Positions 35,016-45,932 of a DNA stretch of 64,000 nt are shown in pieces (position 1 is the first letter of the stretch; the number at the start of each line of letters is the position of its first letter). The DNA is from Fusarium oxysporum f. sp. lycopersici 4287 (taxonomy: Eukaryota > Ascomycota > Sordariomycetes > Hypocreales > Nectriaceae). Under the pieces are notes generated by a model. It worked only from the letters and a program-made list of their open reading frames with translations. It searched no databases and was not told the origin of the DNA. A program made the position numbers and the translations under genes. The DNA is taken from positions 2,882,084-2,946,083 of the forward strand of contig NC_030986.1 of the NCBI RefSeq assembly GCF_000149955.1. The letters run 5' to 3'.

Positions 35016-36885
35016 ATGACCTCACATGCTCCCGATATCGTCACTCTCGACAATCTGTCGCAGACTATTACACCCTGGAACCCTCAGGGGGAAAGTCAAC
35101 TATATGCCATAGTTGATATGGGAAGGTATAAATAGTTCTAAATAAGTCAAACAATCCTCATATCTGACATATAACTCAGTAATGGCATTCGATTCTCCAT
35201 CACATCACTAGCGCCTCCATTTACACGCCTCCTTCGTCCCATCTACTCAACTCGCGCTGCTATCTCACTATTTGATGCACTCAAGAACACACCCCAAGGT
35301 CTAGTATTTCTTCCGGAAACCATTGCTGCCGTATCCAAGACACTGGGGCGTTTTCATCAACTTGCTGCGCGTCATGGAGTGCCAGCGAGGCACATCACCA
35401 TCCTCGCTACTGAGGCCATGCGCCGGGCTGACAATGCTTCTGAAATGCTCGAGGCAATTTCATCCGTGACTAATGGCCTCAAAGTGAGCATACTTGAGCC
35501 CGCTGTCGAGACCCTCTTTGGCGCTGTCATGGGCTCTCGCAGTGGTCTCGTTGGCGTTGAAGGTGGCGCTCTGTTCCTGGACCTCGGGGGCGGGAGCGTG
35601 CAGATGACGTGGGTGGACACCAGCAAGCCAAACTACGAGGTAGATGCTGCCAGAGCTGGAGTGAGTCTGCCCTTTGGAGCTGCGAGATTAATTCGCGTGC
35701 TGCAAGAGCAGCCAGCCGATGTTCAGGTTTCTGAGATATCAAAGCTTCAAATCGGCATGCAACAGGCATACGCCAACCTCTGCTCCAAGTTCCCTGCACT
35801 TAACGCTCTGAAGGCCTCTCATGACAAGGCTTCTCGCGTGAACGTCTTCATGTGTGGAGGTGGCTTTCGCGGTTATGGCAGTATGCTCATGCACCAAGAT
35901 CCTGTGAGCCCGTACCCTATTCCCTATACGAACGGTTATACGGCTCCAGGCACACTCTTTTCCAAGGTTGAGCACATGCGTCGCGTCAACGAGGAACACG
36001 ACAGTAGAATTTTCGGACTTTCAAAGCGTCGTCGTAAGCAATTTCCTGCAATCGCTACCGTCATTGATGCATTGCTCGCTACGGTACCCAATATCGGCAA
36101 CGTGACATTCTGTGGCGGTTCGAATCGTCAAGGTGCACTTATGATGAAACTTCCGTTCGAAATCCGCGAGTGTAACCCCCTCAATATTCTTGCGGGAGTC
36201 ACACCAGATGAGAAACCCGTATTTGATGCTGTGTTGAACACGTTGAGAAGTGCTCTTCCTGCAGAGGTCGACTTCTCATCCTTGCCCAACGTTTTGACTC
36301 CTGGGCTGGACTCTCTTTTTGTGCGGGATATTTGGACTCGTCAAGGCCACGATTCGGATAACAACTCCTCGTTTGTACTGCATCATGCAATTACCCGAGA
36401 TGCGGAGGTCCCTGGACTCTCACACACCGGAAGGGCCCTACTGGCGCTTTCAGCCTCAGCTCGATGGGGAGGCAATCTAGGGCCCTTGGACTCACAACTC
36501 CAGCAGAGTCTATCGGCACTTCTTGAGAGCCAGCATCTTGACGCACCATTTTGGGCTTCGTATATTGGTGCTGTAGCTGGGCTTATAGCCATGGTTGTAC
36601 CAATCATCCCGACGACTGCAGAGGAGGTGAAAAATGCTATCAGGTTAGTGTCATTCTTCAGAAGTATGCCAAGTCTTGTTGTCTAACGAACACAGCATAA
36701 AAACACATCTCAAGAAGGCAGAGGATAAGAAAGAGAGAATTGGATTAACGATCAGAGTCGCCTCCGCCAACATAGCGGGTGTCAGTCTAGAAGATCTCGC
36801 CGACAGAGTTGAGAAAACCGCCAAAAAGAATGGAGGAAAGAAGCCAAGGTACAAGATAACTGCCCAAGTGAGCCTATTGCCGTGA
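35016..36885 (+). CDS. Rtg2-like (retrograde regulation) protein, Ppx/GppA ASKHA fold, 587 aa
   Basis: Exons are 35016-35125, 35180-36643 and 36696-36885: 588 codons with consistent phases. ATG 35016 is chosen over an upstream in-frame ATG at 34812 because the family starts shortly before its first motif. The first phosphate-binding motif, DMGSNGIRFSI (residues 34-44), is assembled exactly across intron 1. The second, LFLDLGGGSVQM, lies at about residues 168-179, and the stretch ILATEAMRRADNA fits the family's conserved Thr/Glu region. This is the fold of exopolyphosphatase/pppGpp phosphatases and yeast Rtg2. In yeast Rtg2 relays mitochondrial dysfunction to the nucleus and sits in the SLIK complex. 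Filamentous-fungal members share the fold, but their role is less studied. The C-terminus is a helical, Lys-rich segment. The call is firm for the family, less so for yeast-like function. Confidence 0.9.
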
Positions 36886-37119
36886 CACAATTCTTCATCA
36901 ACATAAACCAACCCAATACACACATGTTTTTCCTTCGATCCACATTGCTTAAGCCCATATGCAGCGAACGTCGTTGTATTCGTTATAAATCATAAAAGAA
37001 CCATCATATCATGCTTTTTTGTTCGTATTTTGTCTTTTCCATATGTTTTTTTTTTTCCTGTTTTGCCTTTTCGTTCGCAAATCATTTTCTGTAATGACTG
37101 GACATGATTTGTGCAATTA

Positions 37120-39277
37120 TTACGCAATATCACGCGAGCTTCCCTTACTCTTGGTACTACTTCGAGGGCGTCTCTTGGATGAGATCTTCTTAAGCTCATG
37201 GTTAACAACCAAGGCGCTTAGTCGCTCGTCAACCTTGTACGACGAACGCTGAATTCTCTCGTCTGGTGAAAGGTCAGTGGCACGTCCCACATAATAAGGT
37301 GTTGTGGCCTTACAGAATTCCTTTCTGGTGTCCATCATATCCTGCGAGAACTGGCGAATTTTGCTGCTATGACGAGCATGAGAAGGATAATCCTTGAGCC
37401 AGTCCATTGACATCTCCATTCTCTTGGGAGTCTTGAATTGGCAGTGATAGAATATGGCTATCAAAGGGAAGAATCCATTGTAAAGGTTCTCAAAAGCCCC
37501 AACTGCATATTATCAGCAATGGTGTTTGACCTTCGAGTCAAATTGTCTTACCGATATTCTGATCTCTCTGGGCACTTGGGTTTCGGGCGAAATATCCATC
37601 ATGTGCAAGGACCAAGTCTCTGTACATGATCATGAGTTGCCACAAGCTGGCCCAGACTGCCATCTTCTCTTGAGCTTTGAGAGACTCTTGTTGCGCCAAG
37701 CAGTCTTCGAGAAGCTTGAGGATATCGTGCTCATGGGACACAAGTGCGTTCCATGCAATGCGTCTAAGCTCGGCTTGAACAGTAAAGGGGACCTGAGAGA
37801 GCTTGTTGGACGAGCTGCAGCAGGTGAAGCGCGGAGCTTTCCAGATTCTGAAGAAACAATTCATTGTGTGGACCTTGGAGACGAGGTTGTGCTACAATAA
37901 CAGTTAGTTCTACTGGATACTGCAAGGATCAATAAGAGTGGGTTGCGGGTGTTACCTTTGGAAGTCCCTGGCCGTCCTCATAATATGAGAGCAAAAAGTT
38001 TTGCACCATATGCTCAAATCTAGGGCTGCGTTCTCTTCGGATCTGTGCCTCAACCCAGCGCTGGAGTTCACCATAAGTGGGAAATCTATCCCGCTCAAAA
38101 GCAGCGTTTCTTGGATTCTCATCGGTTCCATTCTGAGAATGGTATGCTTGGACGGATGCCCGAAGAAAAGGGGATTCGGCATCGCGGGTGAAGAAGATGA
38201 CAATATCTCTGGGTTTGGCAGTGGGAAAACGAGGCTCATGATCAACGACACGCCTCTCTTCCGCAGGGTCGGGTGACCAGACGTCTAAATATGATATGTC
38301 TCAGTGTACATGTCTCACTTTGAGGCTGGGGGCCAGGGGGGTTGTTCGACATACCGACGATGTGACGAATCACAGGCGGAGCAACCGCAGGGGTCCTACG
38401 GGTACAGACTAGGTGTGAGTGGTCTGGGAAGGCCTTACGGCAATAGGGACAGACGCCACAGTCTTGACACTGGGTAATGGCTCAGTTCAGTGTTTGTTTC
38501 AGAGGGGCAATGGCCTTGTATAGGCATTGTATTGGATTGGTTTTCTTACGCGGGTCTTGGAGATACGGCACGGAAGACAGGCTCCACTCTTGCGGACATC
38601 GGCTGTCTGGTCTGGATCAGAGAGCTGTCTTGACCTCTTCTCCACAGAACGCTGACGCTTGACACCAGAGGTTGAGTTTGAGGAGGGTGAGTATGAGTAT
38701 GTCTTGGTGTGGCTTGAGCGCGGGACGAGGACTCGTGTACCTGGATCTGATGTGGTAGCAATACCACAGAGCCGGCTTGCTAGTACCGCCTTGGGTACGT
38801 CACTTATCATCTGGCCTGAACCTCTGGAGGCTGACTCGAGGACGTCGACGACATCGTCTACGCCATCGAAGAAGACGAGCCAGAGTGAGACGAAGGAGAG
38901 GTACTACCACCTCTAACGAGTTCTGGTGGGGTCTGACCCATGGACTCGGATGTGGTAATCCCTCCATCGTCCGGGCTCAGGCCAGGGGTCATCCTTAGGT
39001 ATTCGGCCTCGCTCCTGTCAAGAGAAAGATGATCAAGAAAGGAAGGGATATCAGTGATGAGCGAGGGAAGGTCCCTGTAGCTTAGGCGAGGGGAGCTAGA
39101 AGCCCCTGGGTAGTCCTGAGACCTGGTCGAGTCACAGTAGAGATCCCAGTCAAAGACAGACCTGAAGAGCTCATCATAGTCCAGGCCCGGGGAGGTGGGA
39201 ACACGCGGGTTTTCTTGACCTATCTGGGACAAGTCTCTGGACGCAAAGACAGCAGCGGAAGCACCTCCTTTATCCAT
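37120..39277 (-). CDS. Zinc-cluster transcription factor A, variant C6 spacing, about 614 aa
   Basis: Six exons on the minus strand: 39277-38908, 38857-38550, 38469-38355, 38284-37956, 37891-37552 and 37502-37120. All phases agree. The first intron (50 nt, GTAGTA...GCGTAG) has a weak donor, and a donor 3 bases earlier is equally in frame. The N-terminal 210 residues are Ser/Pro/Asp-rich. The zinc cluster at about residues 216-250 reads ACLPCRISKTR, then CQDCGVCPYC, then HSHLVC, giving C-x2-C-x6-C-x5-C-x2-C-x11-C with an extra Cys inside the x5 loop. The last loop is longer than the usual 6-9. Downstream helical regions (KVHTMNCFFRIWKAPR; MAVWASLWQLMIMYRDLVL) match the paralogue at 44237-45932. 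It should be a nuclear DNA-binding regulator; its targets are unknown. It ends 235 bases from the convergent Rtg2-like gene. Confidence 0.85.
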
Positions 39278-41693
39278 ATTGACGACCTGCCTGCCCTGCA
39301 ATGTAATGTACTGTTTCCGGTGTAAGTCACGAGGAGCTATCTTGGTGGAACCTCGATGTCTGCGCTGGGCGAATTGAAGCACGCAGCAAATACTTGTCAG
39401 AAGACGATAAGGTGAAAAGTTCCAATGTGCCTGATGCTTGCGTGCAAGATTGAGCGATTCAGAGACACGTCCTGGCACCAGAGAGTTATAATTCGGCCTT
39501 CCTCGACACTCGTGGTGGACTTGTTCACTTACACCATCCTCCTCTTCACTTCTCGGTGTAAGACAGGGGTTGTATTGGCTAGATCTCACCAATTTCCACT
39601 GTAATTGACCAATAAAACAACCTTGTCTTACCGGTTTTCGACTCGAGTTCAGTCCGAGAGAACGCTACGAGTTGCTAGTAGACTTAGATCACGGGAATAG
39701 TGTATATGACTATTGTTGGGATGGAGGAGAGGCGAAACTTTATCGATGGTAAACTAGACGGCTAGAATTATCTAGTGTTGCTGGCGCAATTGCCTGTTGA
39801 TGCTATCAAACCTCCGTGATGTGCTGTTGGTGTTGATACCTGGATGACCAGACAAGACAATGATATTCAAGTCAGGGCTGCCAATTACTTCCTGGGATCA
39901 ATTGCATTTGCGAAACTGTCAACTAAAGTCGCAATTGTCAGTAATGGAACTAGTTCCCTTTGTTGTCCTCCGCACGGGCGGTCTGTTAGCCTTGGTGTCG
40001 TGTAGTAGAGCAATGGAGTATATCTGTGATATATGGGTTATCAACTCAAACCGAAACACTCAATTGGTCAAACCAAAACTAGATACATATCAGAACCCAT
40101 CATAAAAACCAGAGGAAACTTGCGATTGACTTCTTTTGGGCTTTTCTTCCCAGTGTCAGCACTTAGCTTGGTGGTGTTGCTAGTTCATTGACATCCCAAA
40201 GTGGGATCGTGCGGTTGTATAGACAGGGATGTCACCTCTAAGAACTCACGACTCCAAGAAAGACTCGCTGCGCGTCCATCATCAAAATATCATCATTTAT
40301 AAGTTATTGAAATTCGATCTGTTCAATTTGAATGATACTAAGTCGAGTGGTTCTAGACACAGTAAATGCAAATATGTTTGCATAATACTGACAATTTCTT
40401 AGCTATCGCAACTACACAGTTTTTATATCCGACAGCGGGCTCAAATTTAAGTCAATTTAATTTTAACCACTCATTGAAAACTTAGATATCGTCTATCAAA
40501 TTTAGGATTTAATTTCTCGTCCGGCCTTAATTTAAGCACATGGCGCCCCGTCCCGGCAATGCGGGGCCGACAACGGCTCCGGCCGTGGTCAAATTTAACC
40601 TCAGCGCCACCGGAGCTCCGCGTCGGTAAAATTGGAGGCGAGACCCACGCTGGTTGCCTTATCGAGCAAGACATGATGAGTTGCATGAGACACCAGTCAT
40701 GTGCCCAGATTTTCTCAAAGCAATGCAGCGCGACTTTCCTACTTGCTTTTTATTTCATTGAAGACGCGACTCGAAACAAAATTGACTGCTTATCTCTCTG
40801 GTCAAGACTTTGATGAGGTCTAGGATAACTTTAGTCTAAAATTCTGTAAAATAAAATCATGAAGTGAGCCTAAAGTCATCATAAATTGCGGATATAAAAT
40901 GCCTTTTTCGTATAGCTTTCCAAAACGCCAGTTGTAAGGTAAAACCCATTGATTCGCCACTCGATTCGCTCAACGATGCCTTCTGCTTCCTTCACCGTCT
41001 ACTAACAGTATGGGAATGTTATGATGGGGTTTTCTGAGGCCGACACATATCCTCCGGTGCTCCCAACCTTTGCCCACTCCATGGTCCATAGTCGGGCCAG
41101 CGCAATGACGAGCTCGAGAAATAAATTTCGAGCTCTATCCTTCTGGCAATCATTATAGTTAACCAAACCTCAGATTTGGCGGCCTCATGGTCGGCCACAT
41201 GGTGTTTAAGCTCCTAAAGAGGTTCTAGAGCGATCCTAAAGAGATCTAGATCTTAGGCCTTATCATTCTAAGTTGGTTATTTTCAGGCCAGCCTGAAGAT
41301 ATAACCACATAAAAAGGCACTTGTCCCTATAATCCTCCGAATGGGATGAGCATATACGCCACGAATTCCCGTCACGGTCAGAGATCGGAATAGATTCATT
41401 GTTAATGTGTTTGCGGGCTGGAACTCGCAGCAGCGGGCTTCTAAGGATCCCGTCATACCTGACAGGAAGATCAACGATGCGCATAATTGAAGCCGGGACG
41501 CTTACTCACACTCTCCCCCTCACCAAAGAGCAAATCGCTAAGGGCATTACTACTTAAAAGCCTGAACGACGCATCGGAGCGACAGTGTATTTCGGACTGA
41601 CCATCAACTACGGAACCGGATCTATCCTCTGGACTTGGAGGGGACTTCCTCTGCGGAGGAATACCCACAGACTCTTTCAAAATCTTCGATGGG
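39278..41693. other. 2.4 kb intergenic region between paralogous regulators
   Basis: The first 500 bases are probably the factor A promoter. The segment 40250-40520 is AT-rich. Around 41310-41690 both strands have short protein-like fragments in changing frames, which may be a degraded gene linked to the small ORF at 41694. A hairpin lies at 41110-41135. Confidence 0.45.
41110..41135. repeat. 26-base hairpin with GAGCTC ends
   Basis: The sequence reads GAGCTC, GA, GAAAT, AA, ATTTC, GAGCTC. The two arms pair completely except for the two-base GA bulge. It could be a terminator-like fold, a recombination footprint or a MITE end. Confidence 0.5.
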
Positions 41694-41987
41694 ATGACAG
41701 ATGTTGAGATGAGAGCGGAAGCGATTCGAAACTACGATGATCATGAGAGAGAACGCATCAATAAGTTCAATGAGGAGTACATTAGAGCCAACGCACGTCG
41801 GGCCATCGAGAAATGGTCACGAGAAGGGTCTCGCCCGCAGCCTACCATCGACATAGAAGACAGTGCGCTTCACATCGCCAAAATGCACCTTGCATCTTCG
41901 TGCGTTCGTTCGGAAGCTGAGCGAATGGTTAAAGTTGCCGAGGAAATCGAGGCCAGTCCCCCAGCGAACGGCCCAGTCTTCCCATAA
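41694..41987 (+). CDS. Small charged helical protein or 3' exon, 97 aa
   Basis: ATG 41694 to TAA 41987 encodes a hydrophilic, mainly helical product: RNYDDHERERINKFNEEYIR, then a basic Arg-rich patch and a second helix (SEAERMVKVAEEIEA). There is no signal peptide or membrane segment. The frame stays protein-like for about 30 codons upstream of the ATG before meeting a TGA near 41598. This may therefore be the last exon of a larger gene, or the intact end of a decayed one. The family is not recognised. It sits among pseudogene-like sequence between the two zinc-cluster regulators. Confidence 0.4.
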   Translation: MTDVEMRAEAIRNYDDHERERINKFNEEYIRANARRAIEKWSREGSRPQPTIDIEDSALHIAKMHLASSCVRSEAERMVKVAEEIEASPPANGPVFP

Positions 41988-42257
41988 GAAGCGGACAAAT
42001 TTTTGAGTGAAGGAACAATCGAAGTGGGGTGTGTGGGAAGGAGGATGAGGCTGTAACTAGTGTTTATCCCCCTCCCTAGGGATTTAGCCTCATAATAAAC
42101 CCATTATCAACAACTTTTTGATATGCATCAACGTGAAGCCCCTTCTGTAGAAAGCTTAGTATCAAATGACGGTCAATGGATCAAAAGCAAGGTAAGCGTG
42201 TCATTGAATCTAGTATCTTTTATCTCATTTCATTCTGAACCTTTCCCGATTTTGTTC
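41988..42257. other. Short intergenic spacer
   Basis: The 270 bases between the small ORF and the 3' end of the convergent pseudogene carry no signal that I recognise. Confidence 0.5.
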
Positions 42258-43122
42258 CTAAGCCATCTCCTTTCTTTGGTCTATTAAATGGGCGTGGAAG
42301 TCGGGAAGGCTTAGGCCTTCCTGAACCTCTCGCACCAACCTATATGAACCATTGCTGCAGAGGAATGCTCGATCACCATAGATTCTGTTTGTTTTATGAC
42401 AGGTTCCAAAGTAAAATATCAGCAACCCTTCGAAGAACACTGGAAGCCATCGTTTGACGTCCTGGTTTGAAGTCTAGCCGTCGAGCAGGGCAGGATTCCG
42501 CCACAACCCTACCACGCGGAAGTTGGATGCGACACTGTCCTTCCTGCAGAAGGTATAGTGCTTAGCATTTGCGGCAGTTGCAGTTGTGTTGTGGATCTCT
42601 TTCTCGTGTATTGCGATTCGTCGGAATCCTCCCTCCTTGCCGATTGTTGAACCTGTATAGACTTTTGTCGGCATTGAGTTGTCGCATGGTAACTGTTGAC
42701 GTCTTCACCGGCGGTTTGCCATATATATTTAACTCTTTCGTGGCGATGTTATCAGCACCAGCTTGAACCACCACGTTTAGGTAGACGAGACGCTGGGTAC
42801 AGTTTCTTGGTACATTTGGTAGATCGAAGAGGTCCCCAGGGTTCAGAATGACTCTTACTAGTACCTCTTGCGTCTTCATTGGAGTATGGTGTATTGAGTT
42901 ATCTGCAAGCTTGCCAGGGTCCAAGTTGGCCAGCATTGCCCTGAATTCAACTGTCGTTTCTCGATCACTTCGACTAAGCTTTGGCTAGGAGCTAAAGTCT
43001 CCAGCGATGTCAGATTTCGCGCCCATCGCGATAGCTTATGAACCAGTGTCGTAGTTCTTGAAGGTAACCGTACTTGGTCTGCTGTTGTCGGATAGATCGA
43101 TGACTTAGGGAGTATTTGACAT
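42258..43122 (-). pseudogene. Decayed protein-coding gene with four premature stops and a frame break
   Basis: A protein-like frame begins at ATG 43122 and is interrupted by TAA at codon 6 (43105-43107), TAA at codon 29 (43036-43038) and TAG at codon 46 (42985-42987). It then stays open with natural composition (VLVRVILNPGDLFDLPNVP; YLNVVVQAGADN) to about 42665. There the coding signal moves to another frame (GKEGGFRRIAIHEKEIHN). That frame meets TAG at 42474-42476 and continues in the same frame (RWLPVFFEGLLIFYF; SYRLVREVQEGLSLPDFHAH) to the final TAG at 42258. The stops are all of the kind made from Gln codons by C-to-T change. The ancestor was probably a soluble protein of about 285 aa. 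I do not recognise the family. Multiple stops on both sides of an indel make introns an unlikely explanation. Confidence 0.6.
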
Positions 43123-44236
43123 GCTTCAAGTCGCATTGGTATGCCCCTTCAGTTGCCTCCACCCTTGCCTACAGCAAGTACACCCTATCAGGGAGCAAGA
43201 ATGCTTCTGACCTCAAGGTGTAATGCCAACAATAACTGGTAATTAGGTAGGTAGCCTACCTACCTAAGCTTTGCTAATTCTACACTAAATTTACCTAAGT
43301 CTTGCCCATCACTTAGGATAGAGACCCTTAGTTTTCTTGTCTTCCTTGACCCGAACCACCTCCTTCCATTTGGCCAGAACTGCCTTCTACTTGACCTCTG
43401 GTGTACTTTGAGAATGAATGGATAGCATAAATGAACCATTCACCATTTTGTGTACCAGTTGCTATCTTCTTCTCTGATACACTGCATTATGGCCTTTCTG
43501 GTGTGTGAACATTTGCTACTCCTTGTGGTCTGCTCGAAGTTAGTGCGAGATATTACGACGAGGTCAACTGAACTCAGTTATTAGCTTGAGATGTTGGTTT
43601 TGAATGGCTTCCATAGACGGAGATTCCACAGACCCCCTTCCCTTCCCAAGGCGGGTGGTATAGAACCCCAAAGCTTTTGGTCTCTATTTCTGCGTTTAAT
43701 ATTCCTGGTTTCAATGGTCTTTTGACCGATATCATGGTAATACTCTAATGATATGATGCAAGTAATAGTGAGTCCTTGTTGCAGCGGGCGAGTCTGACGG
43801 ATAGATATCTATACACAGTGCATAAAACTATATGTTAGTCTGCAAACTATAAATGATAATCAACAGAAGCAGATGGTAACTCTTCTAACTAATAGGGATT
43901 TCACTCATGAGCAGATTGTGTAAGGTTTATTGAATATACTGCTTGTCTAGACGGTTGCTTGCTGACTTGGATGTTATGGTAACCATTCCGGTTGCCTATG
44001 AAACGTAATATCATTCGTACGGTTTGATGTTAACAATACCTAAGCCTACGCAACCAACTGAACAAGAACACATGAGCAACAGGAACAATCACTTTATGTT
44101 TAGTTGTTTCGGTTTCAGCCCCGCTTCTCGATCCAGTATCATTCTGCGCAGCAATTGATCGTGTGATGCTGACATGGACATGGACTCTCTTTCTAAGAAA
44201 CAGTCAGCTCTTGTTCCACAAATAAAATTAAAGCCA
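43123..44236. other. 1.1 kb intergenic region
   Basis: The region carries no supported gene. It includes a perfect inverted repeat at 43243-43267 and pyrimidine-rich DNA around 43330-43400. It ends at the 3' end of zinc-cluster factor B. Confidence 0.5.
43243..43267. repeat. Perfect 12-base inverted repeat (TTAGGTAGGTAG arms)
   Basis: Arms TTAGGTAGGTAG and CTACCTACCTAA are separated by a single C, making a 25-base near-perfect palindrome that could extrude as a cruciform or hairpin. Each arm itself repeats TAGG. Confidence 0.65.
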
Positions 44237-45932
44237 CTAACGGAAATAGAAGCTTTCAGTGCGTAAGCTCATGAAGGCTTCGATGAGAGACTCGTCATCG
44301 TTGAGAAGCTTGCGTGTTGCAGCTACCCGGAAGTCGGCATAGAGCGGACTAGTTACGCGGAATAGGGCTGCGTAGATAGATACGAGATAGTGATAAAAAT
44401 GCGTCCCGACTTCTAACTTGCACTCTGGAAATCCGCTGTAATCTTCAGGCACATGGCAAGGAAATTCTTGGAAGGCCATATACGTGTGGACCAGTTTCCG
44501 ATACATCAGTATCAGACACCAGAGGCTAGCCCAGAGGGCGATTGAGTTATCAGGCCCAATACCTACTGTACCGAAGACAACCTTCTCGAGCTCAAGAAGA
44601 ACCTCTTTCTCTATTGGTTGGGAGGCCGCTTTTGAGATCTGGCCAAACTGGGTATGCAACGCACAAGATGGCGGAGTCATACTCCCCTCCCTTTCCACGC
44701 AAAGAATGAGACCCAAGCGGATTTTGGTCAGGCAATTGAGCCTGTGTACTTTGCGGACAAACGCGCACTATGTCGTGTAAATGGGCTGAGCAAGGCGTCA
44801 AGATGAGATTTTGCTTACCATAGGCAGGGATGCTTCCGATTGACTGTACCTCAAGATGAATGAATCCACGGTTTGCTGAAAGCCTATACAGCGGGTATCC
44901 TGGTGAACAATCATTCTTTCGACCCAGTCAATCAGTTGGCTTGGTGGAAGAAGCTGCGGTAAGGCATAGCGGGCGCTTTCTTGGCGGTATGATTCGACTT
45001 GCTCGCCGACTTGGTCTGTCACGACCCAGCAACAGAACCATGGTGGTGTTGTGTTTCCATAATAATCCTGAACTTCAACCTCTAGAGCTGGATTGTCAAG
45101 GTAGTCCATGGACAAGGAGACTTTTCGATGTGGCCCAAGATGAGTTGTGCCTACGATAAGCTCCTGGTTCAGTAACCTCGCAGTATAATCGATATAGTGA
45201 AGATCTGTAACTATTAGCTGACTTAAAATAAATGCCGGCCAGATACAGGCTTACCTCCTGAGCTGAATCTCATTTTCGTCAACTTCTCACGGATACATAA
45301 CTGAGTTCCAAGAATACCAGCCGCTTTTTCACATGCTTGACATGGAGCCCCTACGCCACACTAAAAGGTCAACTTCTGTATGTACGTGCCTGGGCAAACG
45401 CAGTGAGACATACAGATATTCTTCGAACTTTGCATCTGAAGCAAGCACCAGTTTTCCGGACTCGAGCAACTTCAAGCCTCCTTTTTTCATCAAAGTCCTT
45501 TCTCTTCTTCTTGATACCATCGGGCTTGGTGGGGTTAGAGGGGAAACATATGACGGAATATTCAGGGACTGAGACAGTTGAACGAATTCCTTTGCGCCTT
45601 GGCTGACTAAATGATAGATTCCTCTCATAGCCACGTTGTGTATCATCTTGTCTCTTCTTTTCGGAACATTGCTGTTTGCTAGTGGCAGCAGGGATAGGGA
45701 TCTCGTTTAAAGGTGTAAGAGGGTGGGCTGATTTTGAGGGTGTTGAAGTTCCCTCACAGAGACGCTCAATGTCGAGGAACTCTTCAAGATCAATGACTCC
45801 AGGAGAGTATGGCTCAAAGCGTCCTTCTTGGAGGATTATTGGTTCCATCTTCAAGAACTTATAAGTTGGTAGTAGATCAAGATCAGCGAGACATCCTGTT
45901 CTTTGCACTTGTGATATCCTTTCATCAGTCAT
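44237..45932 (-). CDS. Zinc-cluster transcription factor B, paralogue of A, about 513 aa
   Basis: Exons on the minus strand are 45932-45414, 45360-45255, 45204-44819 and 44767-44237; phases agree and the sum is 514 codons. ATG 45932 is used; ATG 45848 is an alternative. The zinc cluster (about residues 163-197) reads ACFRCKVRRIS, CGVGAPCQAC, then TQLC: C-x2-C-x6-C-x5-C-x2-C-x11-C, the same spacing as factor A. As in A, an intron falls exactly before the third Cys, the next one splits an Asp codon in phase 1, and a third sits in phase 0 after a Leu-Pro-x end. Downstream KVHRLNCLTKIRLG and ALWASLWCLILMYRKLVH parallel KVHTMNCFFRIWKAP and AVWASLWQLMIMYRDLVL in A. Factor B lacks A's last intron. 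A GTTAGT donor just before the stop could lead to a further 3' exon, which I could not settle. Nuclear regulator, targets unknown. Confidence 0.83.

Noticed and set aside
38850..38910. Apparent frameshift in zinc-cluster factor A
   Set aside because: A 50-nt intron (or 53 nt with the alternative donor) ending in GCGTAG joins the two frames exactly, so no base error is needed.
41263..41680. Minus-strand frames opposite the sequence upstream of the small ORF at 41694
   Set aside because: Both strands show similar short protein-like fragments here and I could not decide between them. No consistent exon chain was found on either strand.
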